From NCBI GenBank assembly GCA_033675265.1, contig JAUJYZ010001425.1, positions 282,001 to 346,000 of the forward strand: a stretch of 64,000 nucleotides of DNA, read 5' to 3'. A program made the translations under genes and the position numbers. Below the pieces are notes generated by a model, which was not told where the DNA came from, did no database searches, and saw nothing but the letters and a program-made list of their open reading frames with translations. Below are positions 11,048 through 23,810 of the stretch, in pieces; positions within the stretch are counted from its first letter, which is position 1, and each line of letters begins with the position of its first letter. Source of the DNA: Actinostola sp. cb2023 (Eukaryota; Cnidaria; Anthozoa; Actiniaria; Actinostolidae).

Positions 11048-14000
11048 ATGGACGTGTTGGAGTTAGCTGTGTGTTTCTTATCGACTCACTGGTTCTGTGT
11101 TACCGTAACGACATGCATATCAATATTCCTCTATTATTGGGGAATCGTTCCTTATCGACGGTCTACTACCGTTGCTGCAGTTGGAGACCTTCCAGGACCA
11201 ACTCCATTACCGTTCCTTGGCAATGCGCTAGACACGATCAAGTCAAGAGGACAAATGCATCTACAGTTTGACGACTATTACAAGAAATATGGCCGCTTGT
11301 TTACGGTGTATTTGTTCAGTAGGACGCCGGCGATCGTGGTTAGCGACCCTGAGATGCTAAGGGAATTGTTTGTGAAAGAATTTCACAGCTTTCACGATCG
11401 ACCAGTAAGTTGAAAGTTTGCTCTGATCTTATATATTAGCTTTAATATATTATTGTAACTATATTTTAATTATTTTCTTTTATTTCAATTTCTCTAGATA
11501 GGTGTCCCCAATTAGCCTACTGTTAATGTAAGCTAACTAATTAAGACACGTTAATAAAGTTTATTATTATTATTATTATTATTAACTACACCGTTATTAG
11601 TGTCGTCACGCAACGCTGATTGGTATCTTTTACATATGGAATGTATACTTATAAATATAATTATACTATTATATTTTAGCAAAATAAACTTCAAATAAAC
11701 GAAGGTAAACTTGGGTATGATGTCTGGAATACTCAATTATCCCAATCTTCAAAGTGAGTTATCTCGAAATTGAGTCGAAATCTCCACAATTTCCACAACA
11801 TAATTCATTAAAGTCATGTTTCCTGTTTTGAAAAATACCAGTAACTTCTCTGGGAAAATTCGCTCGGTCGAAGTTTTCGACAATTTCTTCGTCATAATTT
11901 CTAGAACGTGAATTAACGTCAACACATTCATTATGGTATTCGTTTTATGGTAGGACCTCTTCTGTCAGTGTTCCAATGTTCTTGTAATGTTCCCAACCGT
12001 GGTCATATTTTTAGATATTATGCTGAGATCGGCCAAAGTGTAAACATTTTATTGAAGTGTAAAGTTTGCATAAATTTCATTACTCAAAAATATATATATA
12101 TTGCATATTGCTTGAAATCCAGCCCAAATCTCCACAAAAAATTTAACATTTCATAGAACTATGTATCATATGCTTTCAGTATATATTATTGAGATTGTTG
12201 GAAAAATTCGCCAGAAGAGATAAAATTACAGCTTTTTATGATAACAAAAAAAAAATTCATGGAAAGGTCGGGGAAGACATGCATCTACATTGTTTTCAAA
12301 TTCGACGAAACTTTGTACAGGTATAGTATATAAATACCACAAGACACCAGGACAGTTTCAAGACTGTTATTACAGTATTTATAGAAAAATAATAATTTTA
12401 AGATATAATCCACAAATTCCAGCTTGGGCTTCCTGTGCCGTTCAATATCAAACAAAATACGCATTTTGTGAATAGCCAGACCCACATTTGACTATATTAA
12501 GCCTTTTTGTCGAACTCTGATGATCAAAATAGCAACAGAATAAAATATAGCGTTATTATTACTATAATCGGTTTTTGTGCTTCCGAAATTACGCTTTTAT
12601 GGTCCAGTGGTTAAGCGCATGCTCATGCAAATTTCCCTCCTGTTGCCTCAAGGTCAAACGCGTCCTTTAGTAGTCACGTGACAATCAAACACCCTTGTTC
12701 AACTGTAAATGGCTCCTTTTAATAATAATAATAATAATAATCTTTCATTTGAAAGCCAACTTCAGCAAAAGTGATTTAGGAAGGGGTCCTCAAAAATAAA
12801 TAAATAATGGGGGGAAAATATATTACAAAACCTATATCTAAATTCATTGATAATGATATGAATAAGTAATTAAATTATTAAATTAGTAGTTACATGTAAT
12901 AGCACTCATTACCAGACTCCTCTGCCCACTGGGGGAAATCATCAAGTATAAATACAGTAGAACCTAGGTTAAATGTGAACTCCTCGCTAACTTGAACTAA
13001 TTTTATTTCCCCTTGGCTCAAATCATAGTCAAATTTACCCCGTTATCTCGAAACCCCGCTCTAACCATTTTCCATTTCTACTGTATAGATCAGTATCATA
13101 TGATTTTGAACGAGCCTCGCGCTCTTGGACGACACGTGTCTAAACAGTAAACTATTGTATTGTATGATTTCGAGTGCAATTTGGGATTGCAAACCATATG
13201 ATAATCCATTAATACCAGTAATAATAATAATTATTATTTATTGATAATACTTATGAAAAATTAATATACTTAGATATTTCTCTTTAATTAAGGGTGTGGT
13301 GCAGTTACCCAAACCCTTTGATAGCATGATGACATCAGCTAAAGGAGACACTTGGCATCGTATACGTACAACACTGTCACCCACGTTTAGTGCTCATAAA
13401 ATGAAGGTGATGGTACCATTGTTGAATAAATCATGTGATATACTGGAGACGAAGCTTGATCACGCAGTACAGGCTAATGAGAGTATCAATGTTTACAAGT
13501 AAGTTATAGACTAGTCTCCTATGTAGGCAACTCCTTTTGGGCTTCCTGTGGCAAGCATGATCATGCAGCACAGGCTAATGACAGTATCAATGTTTACAAG
13601 TAAGTTATAGACTAGTCTCCTATGTAGGCAACTCCTTTTGGGCTTCCTGTGGCAAGCATGATCACGCAGCACAGGCTAATGACAGTATCAATGTTTACAA
13701 GTAAGTTATAGACTAGTCTCCTATGTAGGCAACTCCTTTTGGGCTTCCTGTGGCAAGCATGATCATGCAGCACAGGCTAATGAGTATCAATGTTTACAAG
13801 TAAGTTATAGACTAGTCTTCTATGTAGGCAACTCCTTTTGGGCTTCCTGTGGCAAGCATGATCATGCAGCACAGGCTAATGACAGTATCAATGTTTACAA
13901 GTAAGTTATAGACTAGTCTCCTATGTAGGCAACTCCTTTTGGGCTTCCTGTGGCAAGCATGATCATGCAGCACAGGCTAATGACAGTATCAATGTTTACA

Positions 14001-17000
14001 AGTAAGTTATAGACTAGTCTCCTATGTAGGCAACTCCTTTTGGCTTCCTGTGGCAAGCATGAGCATGCAGCATAGGCTAATGACAGTATCAATGTTTACA
14101 AGTAAGTTATAGACTAGTCTCCTATGTAGGCAACTCCTTTTGGGCTTCCTGTGGCAAGCATGATCATGCAGCACAGGCTAATGACAGTATCAATGTTTAC
14201 AAGTAAGTTATAGACTAGTCTCCTATGTAGGCAACTCCTTTTGGGCTTCCTGTGGCAAGCATGAGCATGCAGCATAGGCTAATGACAGTATCAATGTTTA
14301 CAAGTAAGTTATAGACTAGTCTCCTATGTAGGCAACTCCTTTTGGGCTTCCTGTGGCAAGCATGATCATGCAGCACAGGCTAATGAGTATCAATGTTTAC
14401 AAGTAAGTTATAGACTAGTCTCCTATGTAGGCAACTCCTTTTGGGCTTCCTGTGGCAAGCATGATCATGCAGCACAGGCTAATGAGTATCAATGTTTACA
14501 AGTAAGTTATAGACTAGTCTCCTATGTAGGCAACTCCTTTTGGGCTTCCTGTGGCAAGCATGATCATGCAGCACAGGCTAATGAGAGTATCAATGTTTAC
14601 AAGTAAGTTATAGACTAGTCTCCTATGTAGGCAACTCCTTTTGGGCTTCCTGTGGCAAGCATGATCATGCAGCACAGGCTAATGAGTATCAATGTTTACA
14701 AGTAAGTTATAGACTAGTCTCCTATGTCTAGTAGGCAACTCCTTTTGGGCTTCCTGTGGCAAGCTTGATCATGCAGCACAGGCTAATGAGTATCAATGTT
14801 TACAAGTAAGTTATAGACTAGTCTCCTATGTAGGCAACTCCTTTTGGGCTTCCTGTGGCAAGCATGATCATGCAGCACAGGCTAATGAGTATCAATGTTT
14901 ACAAGTAAGTTATAGACTAGTCTCCTTATGTAGGCAACTCCTTTTGGGCTTCCTGTGGCAAGCATGATCATGCAGCACAGGCTAATGACAGTATCAATGT
15001 TTACAAGTAAGTTATAGACTAGTCTCCTATGTAGGCAACTCCTTTTGCTTCCTGTGGCAAGCATGATCATGCAGCACAGGCTAATGAGAGTATCAATGTT
15101 TACAAGTAAGTTATAGACTAGTCTTCTATGTAGGCAACTCCTTTTGGGCTTCCTGTGGCAAGCATGATCATGCAGCACAGGCTAATGACAGTATCAATGT
15201 TTACAAGTAAGTTATAGACTAGTCTCCTTATGTAGGCAACTCCTTTTGGGCTTCCTGTGGCAAGCATGATCATGCAGCACAGGCTAATGAGAGTATCAAT
15301 GTTTACAAGTAAGTTATAGACTAGTCTCCTATGTAGGCAACTCCTTTTGGGCTTCCTGTGGCAAGCATGATCATGCAGCACAGGCTAATGAGTATCAATG
15401 TTTACAAGTAAGTTATAGACTAGTCTCCTATGTAGGCAACTCCTTTTGGGCTTCCTGTGGCAAGCATGATCATGCAGCACAGGCTAATGAGTATCAATGT
15501 TTACAAGTAAGTTATAGACTAGTCTCCTATGTAGGCAACTCCTTTTGGGCTTCCTGTGGCAAGCATGATCATGCAGCACAGGCTAATGACAGTATCAATG
15601 TTTACAAGTAAGTTATAGACTAGTCTTCTATGTAGGCAACTCCTTTTGGGCTTCCTGTGGCAAGCATGATCATGCAGCATAGGCTAATGAGTATCAATGT
15701 TTACAAGTAAGTTATAGACTAGTCTCCTTATGTAGGCAACTCCTTTTGGGCTTCCTGTGGCAAGCATGATCATGCAGCACAGGCTAATGACAGTATCAAT
15801 GTTTACAAGTAAGTTATAGACTAGTCTTCTATGTAGGCAACTCCTTTTGGGCTTCCTGTGGCAAGCTTGATCATGCAGCACAGGCTAATGAGAGTATCAA
15901 TGTTTACAAGTAAGTTATAGACTAGTCTCCTATGTAGGCAACTCCTTTTGGGCTTCCTGTCGTGTGGCAAGCATGATCACGGAGCACAGGCTAATGAGAG
16001 TATCAATGTTTACAAGTAAGTTATAGACTAGTCTCCTATGTAGGCAACTCCTTTTGGGCTTCCTGTGGCAAGCATGATCATGCAGCACAGGCTAATGAGT
16101 ATCAATGTTTACAAGTAAGTTATAGACTAGTCTCCTATGTAGGCAACTCCTTTTGGGCTTCCTGTGGCAAGCTTGATCATGCAGTACAGGCTAATGAGTA
16201 TCAATGTTTACAAGTAAGTTATAGACTAGTCTCCTATGTAGGCAACTCCTTTTGGGCTTCCTGTGGCAAGCATGATCATGCAGTACAGGCTAATGAGTAT
16301 CAATGTTTACAAGTAAGTTATAGACTAGTCTTCTATGTAGGCAACTCCTTTTGGGCTTCCTGTGGCAAGCTTGATCATGCAGTACAGGCTAATGAGTATC
16401 AATGTTTACAAGTAAGTTATAGACTAGTCTCCTATGTTCTAGTAGGCAACTCCTTTTGGGCGGGGAGGGGAGGGGAGAAGTAAAGCCGTCTACTACCAAC
16501 ATCATAATGTGAGGCATTACGTATATTTATTACTATGTATTCAAACTGTCCTTTCTAGGTTTTTGCAAGCCTTGACTATGGAAGCCATCTTAACGGCATT
16601 CTTTGGCATCCAATCCAATGCTCAGCTGGATGAGAATGACGTCGCTTTTGCTGCCGCCCGCAAGGCCTTAAACAGAAGTCCATGGCGAAGGGCCTTAATA
16701 TCCATAATACTTCTTCTTCCTGGAAGTTATTATTTGCTGAAGTATTGGCCAGGTCTTATGCTTGGTTCTATGATGGATCTCATAGATTTGACGGCCAAAA
16801 TCATCGAAACCAAAAAAATGGAAGGAAAACATAGGAGTAAGGTATACAAGTATTACAGGTATTACAGGGGAAATATGCTGTGCAGAGCATCGATCGGTGA
16901 TCAGTTCCGAAGGTCGTGAGGTTCGATTCCCATAGGGGTCAAACATATTTTTCTCCTTTCCTTTGTAGGGCTAATGTTAGCGATTTTGATGAATATTTTA

Positions 17001-19028
17001 TAGCACTTTCAATTCCCTCAATTTCTGTTCTACTACGCGTGTTCTCCATTGTTTAAATTTCGACCAATCAGAGATCGGCAACCTTTCCAGGTATTCGTGC
17101 ATCATATATTAACTACTGGAGGAACTGTCACATGACTGATATTTGCAGTCTGATTGGCTGACTAACATCCTTGGTCGCTGATACACCTAATTCCTACTTG
17201 AATAGCCGTTGTCTCGTTGAAAAATCATGAAAGCTATGACCAAAAGGAATTCTGGGAAATTGAAACTCTCAAATAACATTGTACAATCACCGACCTTTTT
17301 TGTAGTCCAGATTCAATAGCTCATATATTTTAAACAATACAAGTGATAACATGGAATTTAACTGTGTGAAATGTGGCTCATGGACTGATTTACCATCCTC
17401 CCTTGCGGTCTTAGCTTCTGAGGAAGAACGTGGATAAATGATCAAATAATCTAAAGCGAAAATCGCTTGTGTCTAATTACTGAACACCAAGGGCGTTGTA
17501 CAGCAAGAGAGCAAGCCTAGTTATGAAAGCAGTTTTGTTACTAACACTAATAAACTCTCTTCCTGGCAGGACTTTCTAGACATGATGTTGACCAACACTG
17601 ATAATGAAGATTTACCAGAAGATAAAAGACTAACAGAAGACGAAGTGATTGCGCAAAGTCTAATCTTCTTAATGGCTGGTTACGAGACCACAAGCAATAC
17701 CCTTGCGCTGACGTGTCATCACCTAGCAACCAGTCCAGATATCCAAGAGAAGCTGCAGAGGGAAATTGATGACATTTGGAGCGACGAGGACGAGCCGCCA
17801 TCGTATGACATGGTTCAGTCCATGACCTATCTGGATATGGTCATCTCAGAGACCCTTCGTCTCTACCCACCAGGTATGTCGACATTTCAACCATTGGGGG
17901 GTATTTCCCTCGGCAAACAACGAACAGACATGGAATTTCCCTTGGATTTTGTTGTTGTTGTTTTCTTTCAAAAGACATGTACGAGGGCCTTTTGACTCTC
18001 CCCGTATCAGAATAGAAAATTATGCGGTTTGTTTGGTTGGTTGGATGAAATAGGTTGTTTATTAGTTTGATTGTTTGTTGCCACGATATTCAACGACAAA
18101 AGAGAAGAAAACTAAGGCTGACATTGGTTATCTACAGTGTGTTACTTTATATACCCTGCCATAACACACAGGTCATGTCGTTGGAATGAAGTCGATATGG
18201 ATGTTAACAGGAGCATGCATATAATAATAATAATAATAAGTTGGTTCTTATATAGTGCATTTCACATTGTCTCAATGCACTTTACAACCGATGAAGGACG
18301 TTTTCACGCTGCATATGAAGGCACCTACGGCAGCCGAGTAGCTTACAATCATGAGTAGTTAGTACATTAGTATGTTTTCCCTCCAATTTTGAAGTATGCA
18401 ATCCCCTGCTCTTACGAAGAGTTCAACAGGTTCTTTAATGTCCCCCATGAACAGGTTAGATTAGGGTCGGGAGACAGGACCTCATATGCATCCGAGAAGA
18501 CGTGAAGATCTAACCATTTGTAGATGTAATTACAAAGGCAGCACCTTCTCCTCAAGACCCTGAGTAAAGGTCCGGCCGAACCACGAACCTCCCGCACAAT
18601 ATTGTTCACCAACGTTTGTTTTTATGTGATTGTTTCTAGGATTCATTGTTTCTCGTGTTTCGACAAACGCCTGCACCATCAAAGGTCTTCCCATCAAGAA
18701 AGGTACTATGTTATTCACCCCATGCTACAGCATTCATCGTGACCCACAGTACTACCCAGACCCCGAACGGTTTGACCCAGAACGCTTCAGTGCCGAGGCT
18801 AAGCAGTCACGTGACCCTTATACGTACCTCCCCTTTGGACATGGTCCACGGAACTGTGTCGGGATGAGATTTGCACAGTTTGAGATGAAGATCACTCTGG
18901 TTCGAATCCTGAAGAAGTTCAACCTTGTAGTTGGTCCCGAGACGAAGATTCCTGTCGAAATTTGTGTCAGGACTGTACTAGGATGTGGAAAAGATGGCAT
19001 ACAGTTACGCGTCACACGTAGGGAATAG
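11048..19028 (+). CDS. Cytochrome P450, CYP3-clan-like, intact copy
   Basis: Five exons join in phase: 11048-11404, 13293-13498, 16559-16841, 17570-17873, 18640-19028, giving 1539 bp and 512 residues, normal for the family. All introns are GT..AG. The product is a membrane-anchored haem monooxygenase by family: N-terminal hydrophobic anchor (about residues 5-30), proline-rich hinge LPGPTPLPFLG, WHRIR in the C helix, I-helix AGYETTS (318-324), ExxR as ETLR (about 374-377), PERF, and haem loop FGHGPRNCVG with the ligand Cys at 456. The arrangement around HRDPQYYPDPERFDPERF is typical of CYP3/CYP3A-type enzymes acting on foreign compounds or steroids in the ER; the substrate cannot be told here. 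Intron 2 is filled by a minisatellite that repeats this gene's own splice donor, and the promoter carries a foldback insertion. A damaged mirror copy lies head to head at 2177-8304. Confidence 0.9.
11420..12700. other. Intron 1 insertion specific to the right arm
   Basis: Sequence absent from the left-arm intron 1 (373 bp there, 1888 bp here). It holds a retroposon-like 3' tail, GTTAATAAAGTTTATTATT, at about 11549-11582, and one dispersed GCTTGGGCTTCCTGTG motif at 12422-12437. No coding potential is recognised. Confidence 0.5.
13499..16455 (+). repeat. Intronic minisatellite (98-101-bp unit, ~30 copies) carrying a splice donor
   Basis: The unit runs GTAAGTTATAGACTAGTCTC ... AACTCCTTTTGGGCTTCCTG ... 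CAGGCTAATGACAGTATCAA ... TTTACAA. The period is 101 bp, or 98 bp where ACAG or AGAG is shortened to AG. About 42 of the last 46 bases of exon 2 (13453-13498) are present in every unit, followed by the same CAA/GTAAGT donor. The array therefore arose by tandem duplication of an exon-intron junction. In the exon 2 frame, reading through the first donor meets TAA at once. Confidence 0.95.
16872..16945 (+). mobile_element. tRNA-like SINE head in P450 copy 2 intron 3
   Basis: GCAGAGCATCGATCGGTGAT ... GGTTCGATTCCCATAGGGGTC: counterpart of 4319-4385 with a few differences. A tRNA-derived SINE relic rather than a functional tRNA, as it has no complete cloverleaf. Confidence 0.6.
18218..18608 (-). mobile_element. 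~390-bp SINE-like insertion in P450 copy 2 intron 4
   Basis: The left arm reads continuously from GCATGCATAT to CACCAACGTTTG here, while the right arm has ~390 extra bases beginning with (ATA)n and CTTATATAGTGCATTTCAC. The (ATA)n next to a 'GTGCACTATATAAG'-type phrase looks like the 3' tail of a retroposon inserted in antisense. Confidence 0.6.
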
Positions 19029-19203
19029 AGTCGTTTTCGTATGAGTTCATCAGTGCGCATGGGAAGTAGTTACGATACCGTGACGCTCAATTGGCTTCCT
19101 TTCTGAACCAATCAAAAAGTGTACAGATGCTTCTCATCCAATCAAACTCCTTCAATACGGTACGGTACCGTAACTTTCCCACTCATTCGATTGAGGTGTA
19201 CTT
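19029..19203. mobile_element. ~175-bp MITE-like insertion after P450 copy 2 stop
   Basis: Starts TCGTTTTCGTATGAG just after the TAG stop and ends near CTCATTCGATTGAG. The left arm lacks it. A relative lies at about 54183-54270, sharing TCGTTTTCGTATGAG and TTTCTGAACCAATCAAAAAG. In this transcript it would form the start of the 3' UTR. Confidence 0.6.
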
Positions 19204-19379
19204 ACAATACCAGTTGCATGGTGATGGTGCGCGGCCATCTTGAAATGTAACCACGCCTGATACAGAGGGGTTTTTTTTAATTCCGCCTAAAGCTGCATTA
19301 TAATTATCGTGACGTTCAGAATTATGTCACACACCGATTAGGCCGGGTTCTTGTATAATTGTCATGTAAAAGTCCATTT

Positions 19380-21059
19380 ATTGCTTCTGATAAGGGAAAT
19401 GTATAAAACTGTACTGTATAAATCAAGGATTGATGTCTTTTATTAAAGTGTTGACAGACTCAAATCAGAATATTTGAGTGGTCGCTTACGGGGGCTTGAA
19501 AACAAAGGAAATGACGAGTTGGTAATTCCAAATAGTGCTTCTCAATCTTCTTCAATTCTGCAACCATTTCAAAATCAACACAACCCCTGTAGAAAGATTC
19601 AAAAACACACGTAACGTGGGCACGTGCAGCAGTCAACGTACCGGCAAAAACTAACTCAAGCTGAAATAGCCATGAAGGATTTACTACAAGATCCAGAACT
19701 AATGGCTGACCCTGATGCTCAAAATGCAGGGGCGGGTTTAGGGTGGGGCGAAAGAGGCGCAAGCCCCCCCTTTGGAAATTCGAATACCTTTAGGGTTTTT
19801 TTTACTCACTATGTATTGTTATGCCACGCTTTTCAAGCATTTTATACTTTTATTAATCAAGTAATTTTCAGTAACATCTTGTAAAGATCTATTTTAATAT
19901 TTGTCTTACAAGCTGATCACGTGTTATAGTATGTTTCAACGACAGTTAGGAAATCGGTATTCGATTACGCCTAAGTAGTTGGAATGGGATTAGGCAGGTA
20001 TGGTAACAGGTATGACCTACGCGTTGCATACGCAATCAAAATTAAAGGCTACAAGTTCATACCGTTGCAGTATGATCGGTTCCCCCCACCAAATACTTAT
20101 ACAGAACAGTTAGTCAAGTACACTAGTAATTGTAGGGAATAACAAAATTGAGTATGTAGAGTTTTTATGAAAAAGTTAGTTGTCACGTGGTCAGTCCGCA
20201 CTTATTCTATTGGACGATAAAGTTGTAGTACTCAGTGAGCTAAAATACGATACAACCATGCAGGAACGCATTCCCTACGGCTTCCTTAAATTCAGACAAA
20301 ATATGCCAGTAACGGGTCCTTCAATTGTCAGAAAAGTAACTGACTAAGGACCGGGGTACTGTCTGGTTGTATGATATAAAAAGCCACGAGAAACATTGTA
20401 AAATCAGACAGGAGTTAGCGGTGAAATAAAGAAGCAAAGTACAGATTGATCAACATTTGAGTAAGGTATGCTTCCACAACCTTGAGATCCTTTTCGTACG
20501 TAACAGTATTTATCAATTATTCCACGACTCGAAATCGAGTCGTACATGAGCTGATAAAGTAGCCAACGAGGCGCTAGCCTACTAGTAATAAATAGCCATT
20601 CAGAGCGCGCGCTTGCTGATATCCATGCGTGATAGATAGTGAGTAGCGAAACAGCCGGCGTTTTGAACAAAAACAAAGCCGCGAAAAATCAACAAGTATT
20701 GGTCTAAAATCAGTCGAAGGTAGTATGCTAGTTGGTTTCTATTAAAACAATTATACTACTGTTACGCAACAGAAACTTAGCTATTGTGCACTTGTTAATC
20801 ATAGATGCATTGTTAATTAACTGATGATTTTGCAAGTTAGACATGTTTAAGTTAGTAACCCAGACAGCTTTAGGACCTTTTAGTCATGAGATCAACAAGT
20901 GGTTTCCTGTGCGATATAAATCCTCTTGTTTAGACAAAACATTTAGACCACCACAGGTTTAGCTTTGTCTAGTTACGTGACGTAAATAGAAGATAAGATT
21001 AGGTTCCGCTATTATATAAGGACTGTCGATAATACATCTTGCGCGCACTCTCTAGATAT
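19380..21059. other. No clear gene; decayed repeats
   Basis: A short frame at about 19636-19745 (reading LTQAEIAMKDLLQDPELMAD) looks protein-like but has no splice partners or family I recognise. At 20515-20760 a block containing GTGATAGATAGTGAGTAGCG matches 38670-38790, so it is a dispersed repeat. Confidence 0.4.
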
Positions 21060-21654
21060 CTTTACCCTGCGAGCATAGGTTCCTTTTCGTCTTTCTATGG
21101 CACTGAGTCTTTTCCTTTTACTCTTATTTTATTTATTTTATTTTATTTTATTAGCTACGCCCAATGACATGAAAAAAAAAGACAAATTACAAGAAAAAAG
21201 AAAGGGCATGCAGGGTGGCTTTTGTTTTGGCTTTTACCTTTGCTGTTCTTGTAGTTCGAAAGAAACCTCTACCTGGACTCGGCACTTTTCCGTTTGAGCA
21301 TGCGTCGAGTGTCGTCATTAGATACGTCACAAGTTGCCATAGTAACATCCAAATATGGCTGTGCACGCACATCGCAGGCTCATTTCTTGTCAGTAAAATA
21401 TTTCATCTTTTATGCGTGCGCCTTATCGATTTGTGGACGACAACTCGACGCATGCTCAAACGGAAAAGTGCCGAGTCCGGGTAGAGGTTTCTTTCGAACT
21501 ACAAGAACAGCAAAGGTAAAAGCCAAAACAAAAAGCCGTTCAGCAAAAGTAGAAAGACGAAAAGGAACCTCTGCTCGCAGGGTCATGCTCGAGGTTCAAG
21601 CGGTTTTTGTCCGCGCTCCGAAGTCACCGGCCAAGAGAACGGCATACTGTAAAC

Positions 21655-21741
21655 ACTGGACTGGACTCCTGGACTGGACTCCTGGACTGGACTCCTGGAC
21701 TGGACTCCTGGACTGGACTCCTGGACTGGACTCCTGGACTT
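21655..21741 (+). repeat. CTGGACTGGACTC 13-bp minisatellite
   Basis: About six to seven copies of a 13-bp unit CTGGACTGGACTC. The same sequence occurs inverted at 22535-22680. Confidence 0.85.
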
Positions 21742-22526
21742 TTATTTTTGAATATTTTGAACATTTTGATTTGAAAACACACAAGTAAATACATTTTTTT
21801 ATTCATTGTTATCTTTGCCGGCTCTGCTTTGCAAGGACTCTGATTTTTGAATATTATTATTTTTTCGTTATTGAATTGCACTAACCATTTTAAGAGGTTG
21901 TCCACGATTGCTGAAGGTGTTCCCTGCTTAAATAAAGCTTATTATTATTTATTATTATATAATATGTCACGTGATAAATGCAAAAACCAGCTTTATCTTC
22001 GCTAAATATAGAAATTTAGGACTGTATTGTTTCTGCAATGCATCTATATCATTTTATAGTTAGCGAAGATACAAAAGCTGTTTTTGTGTTTATCACGTGA
22101 CATCATTAAAGGATCGATTAGAGTCATTCCAATAAATTAAGGCACTACTTATTAGCTGTTAGTGTTTATTTGATGCAAAGGAACAAAAGGAGACAAAACA
22201 TTGATAAGCGTCTAATAGTTTACAGTATGCCCAGGTTTATTGGAATGACTATATCGTGGACAACCTTTTTGAGAATGACTGTATATATACAGTATTAATT
22301 ACAAGTATAGGAGTTACAGGTATCAGTGAACTCCATAACAGTTGTGTTTTGTTTAATAAAAATATCGCAATGCTTAAAATGGTTAGTGCAATTCAATAAC
22401 GAAAATTTTTTTTTTCAAAAATCAAAGTCCTTGCAAAGCAGAGTAGCAAAAATAACAATGAATAAAAAAATGTATTTTTACATGTGTGTTTTCAAATCAA
22501 AATGTTCAAAATATTCAAAAATCAAA

Positions 22527-22680
22527 GTCCAGGAGTCCATTCCAGGAGTCCAGTCCAGAAGTCCAGTCCAGGAGTCCAGTCCAGGAGTCCAGTCCAGTCC
22601 AGGAGTCCAGTCCAGGAGTCCAGTCCAGGAGTCCAGTCCAGTCCAGTCCAGTCCAGTCCAGTCCAGTCCAGTCCAATCCA
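22527..22680 (-). repeat. CCAGT/GGAGT minisatellite, inverted partner
   Basis: GTCCAGTCCAGGA units, ending in a run of plain CCAGT pentamers (about 22634-22680). It is the inverted partner of 21655-21741, with different copy number and unit structure. Confidence 0.85.
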
Positions 22681-23810
22681 GTGTTTACATCATACCCAAG
22701 AGAACCGCTGGATAAATTATCTGCTAGTACGAGTTCTGGGGCGTGATACGCACTCAAGCGAATTTAGTATAGCTCGCATTTATGTCAAAAATGAAGTGAC
22801 AACAGTGTTCATAATGATATACATACGCTGAAAACTCCGTATTCCCTACTCGTGGTGCGTATTCTTTCAGTTGGCGGTACTTGTAGCTTCAAATCATTTC
22901 TGGCCTCCCAATTCAAACAACATAAGGATCGGATATCACTAGCATAAATATCAAGCTTTTGCCATATCCTGTCGGTAGCTGTGCAAATACATATCATCCT
23001 TTTTTTTTTAACGATAATTTCAATTAAAAACGCTTCGAGAACCATGAAGGTCCAATGGAGTACGTGATCGATCGCATCACGCAAATGCATTTCTTTAAAA
23101 CATCCGTCAACATGGACGCTATCTTTTAAAATTATGGTCGAATTTTGATTGGCCCTCTTTTTTACCCTAAAAAAGAGGGCCAATCACAATCAAGATTTGT
23201 GTCACGCCCCAGAACTCGTACCAGCAGGTAATTTATCCAGCGGGTTCTCTTGGCCGGTGACTTCGGAGCGCGGACAAAAACCGCTGGATCCTCGAGCATG
23301 CTCGCAGGGTAAGATATATTGTACTTTAATAGTTGCGAACCAAGACTGAAAGTATGCTAACGAGAAAATCGACTCAATAAAAGAAGACAACACTATATAC
23401 TACGATAGATGAAATAATCCTGTACACCGTGGTCATCATTGTAGTTTTATAAAATAATTTAGATAGTACGCATGCTCTGATTGGCCAAAAGGTGTGTTTG
23501 CATAAGCCTGTGCAAACACGGTTGTGACGTCACATACCTAAGCGACCGGCGGAAAATTTGAGTTTCTGTTTTGAAAAATGTCAGAAAATATAAGCATCTA
23601 TAAGGGAGTAAATATTGTAAAAGTTCTCTCGCTTCGTTCTTCGATTTTGATCAACTGTCATCTGTTTAGAAAAGGCGTATATAACGCGCCATCTGATTGG
23701 CTGTTGCTATGTAAGGAGAATTGAGATATTCATGTTATCGCAATAAATGCCTTCCATGACTTTTACTTCCAGTCTCGTGCTACTTTTTTGCTTAAAGTAT
23801 TATTTTATAA

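Larger units (their letters stand above)
10967..19375 (+). repeat. Right arm of inverted duplication
   Basis: Inverse match to 1325-8385. Differences from the left arm include a ~1.5-kb insertion in intron 1 (about 11420-12700), a much longer minisatellite (13499-16455), a ~390-bp insertion at 18218-18608 and a ~175-bp insertion at about 19029-19203. Confidence 0.85.
21060..23310. mobile_element. Cluster of nested foldback elements
   Basis: Several inverted pairs interlock: 21220-21316 with 21437-21530 (around CTACCTGGACTCGGCACTTT); 21570-21645 with 23245-23310 (around GTTTTTGTCCGCGCTCCGAA); 21655-21905 with 22365-22690 (around AATGGTTAGTGCAATTCAAT and the CTGGA minisatellites); 21967-22000 with 22065-22100 (TAGCGAAGAT); 22118-22245 with ATTCCAATAAA ends; 22690-22745 with 23205-23255. 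Order and nesting suggest repeated insertion of related elements into each other. No gene is supported. Confidence 0.75.

Noticed and set aside
14882..15881. Repeated minus-strand frames reading HACHRKPKRSCLHRR
   Set aside because: Frames through the 101-bp minisatellite, antisense to the P450 gene, with no start or splice support.
6655..16455. CRISPR array
   Set aside because: The units are direct repeats without distinct spacers, the context is a eukaryotic intron, and no cas genes are present.
18412..18718. Minus-strand frames opposite P450 exon 5
   Set aside because: Shadows of the SINE-like insertion and exon 5.
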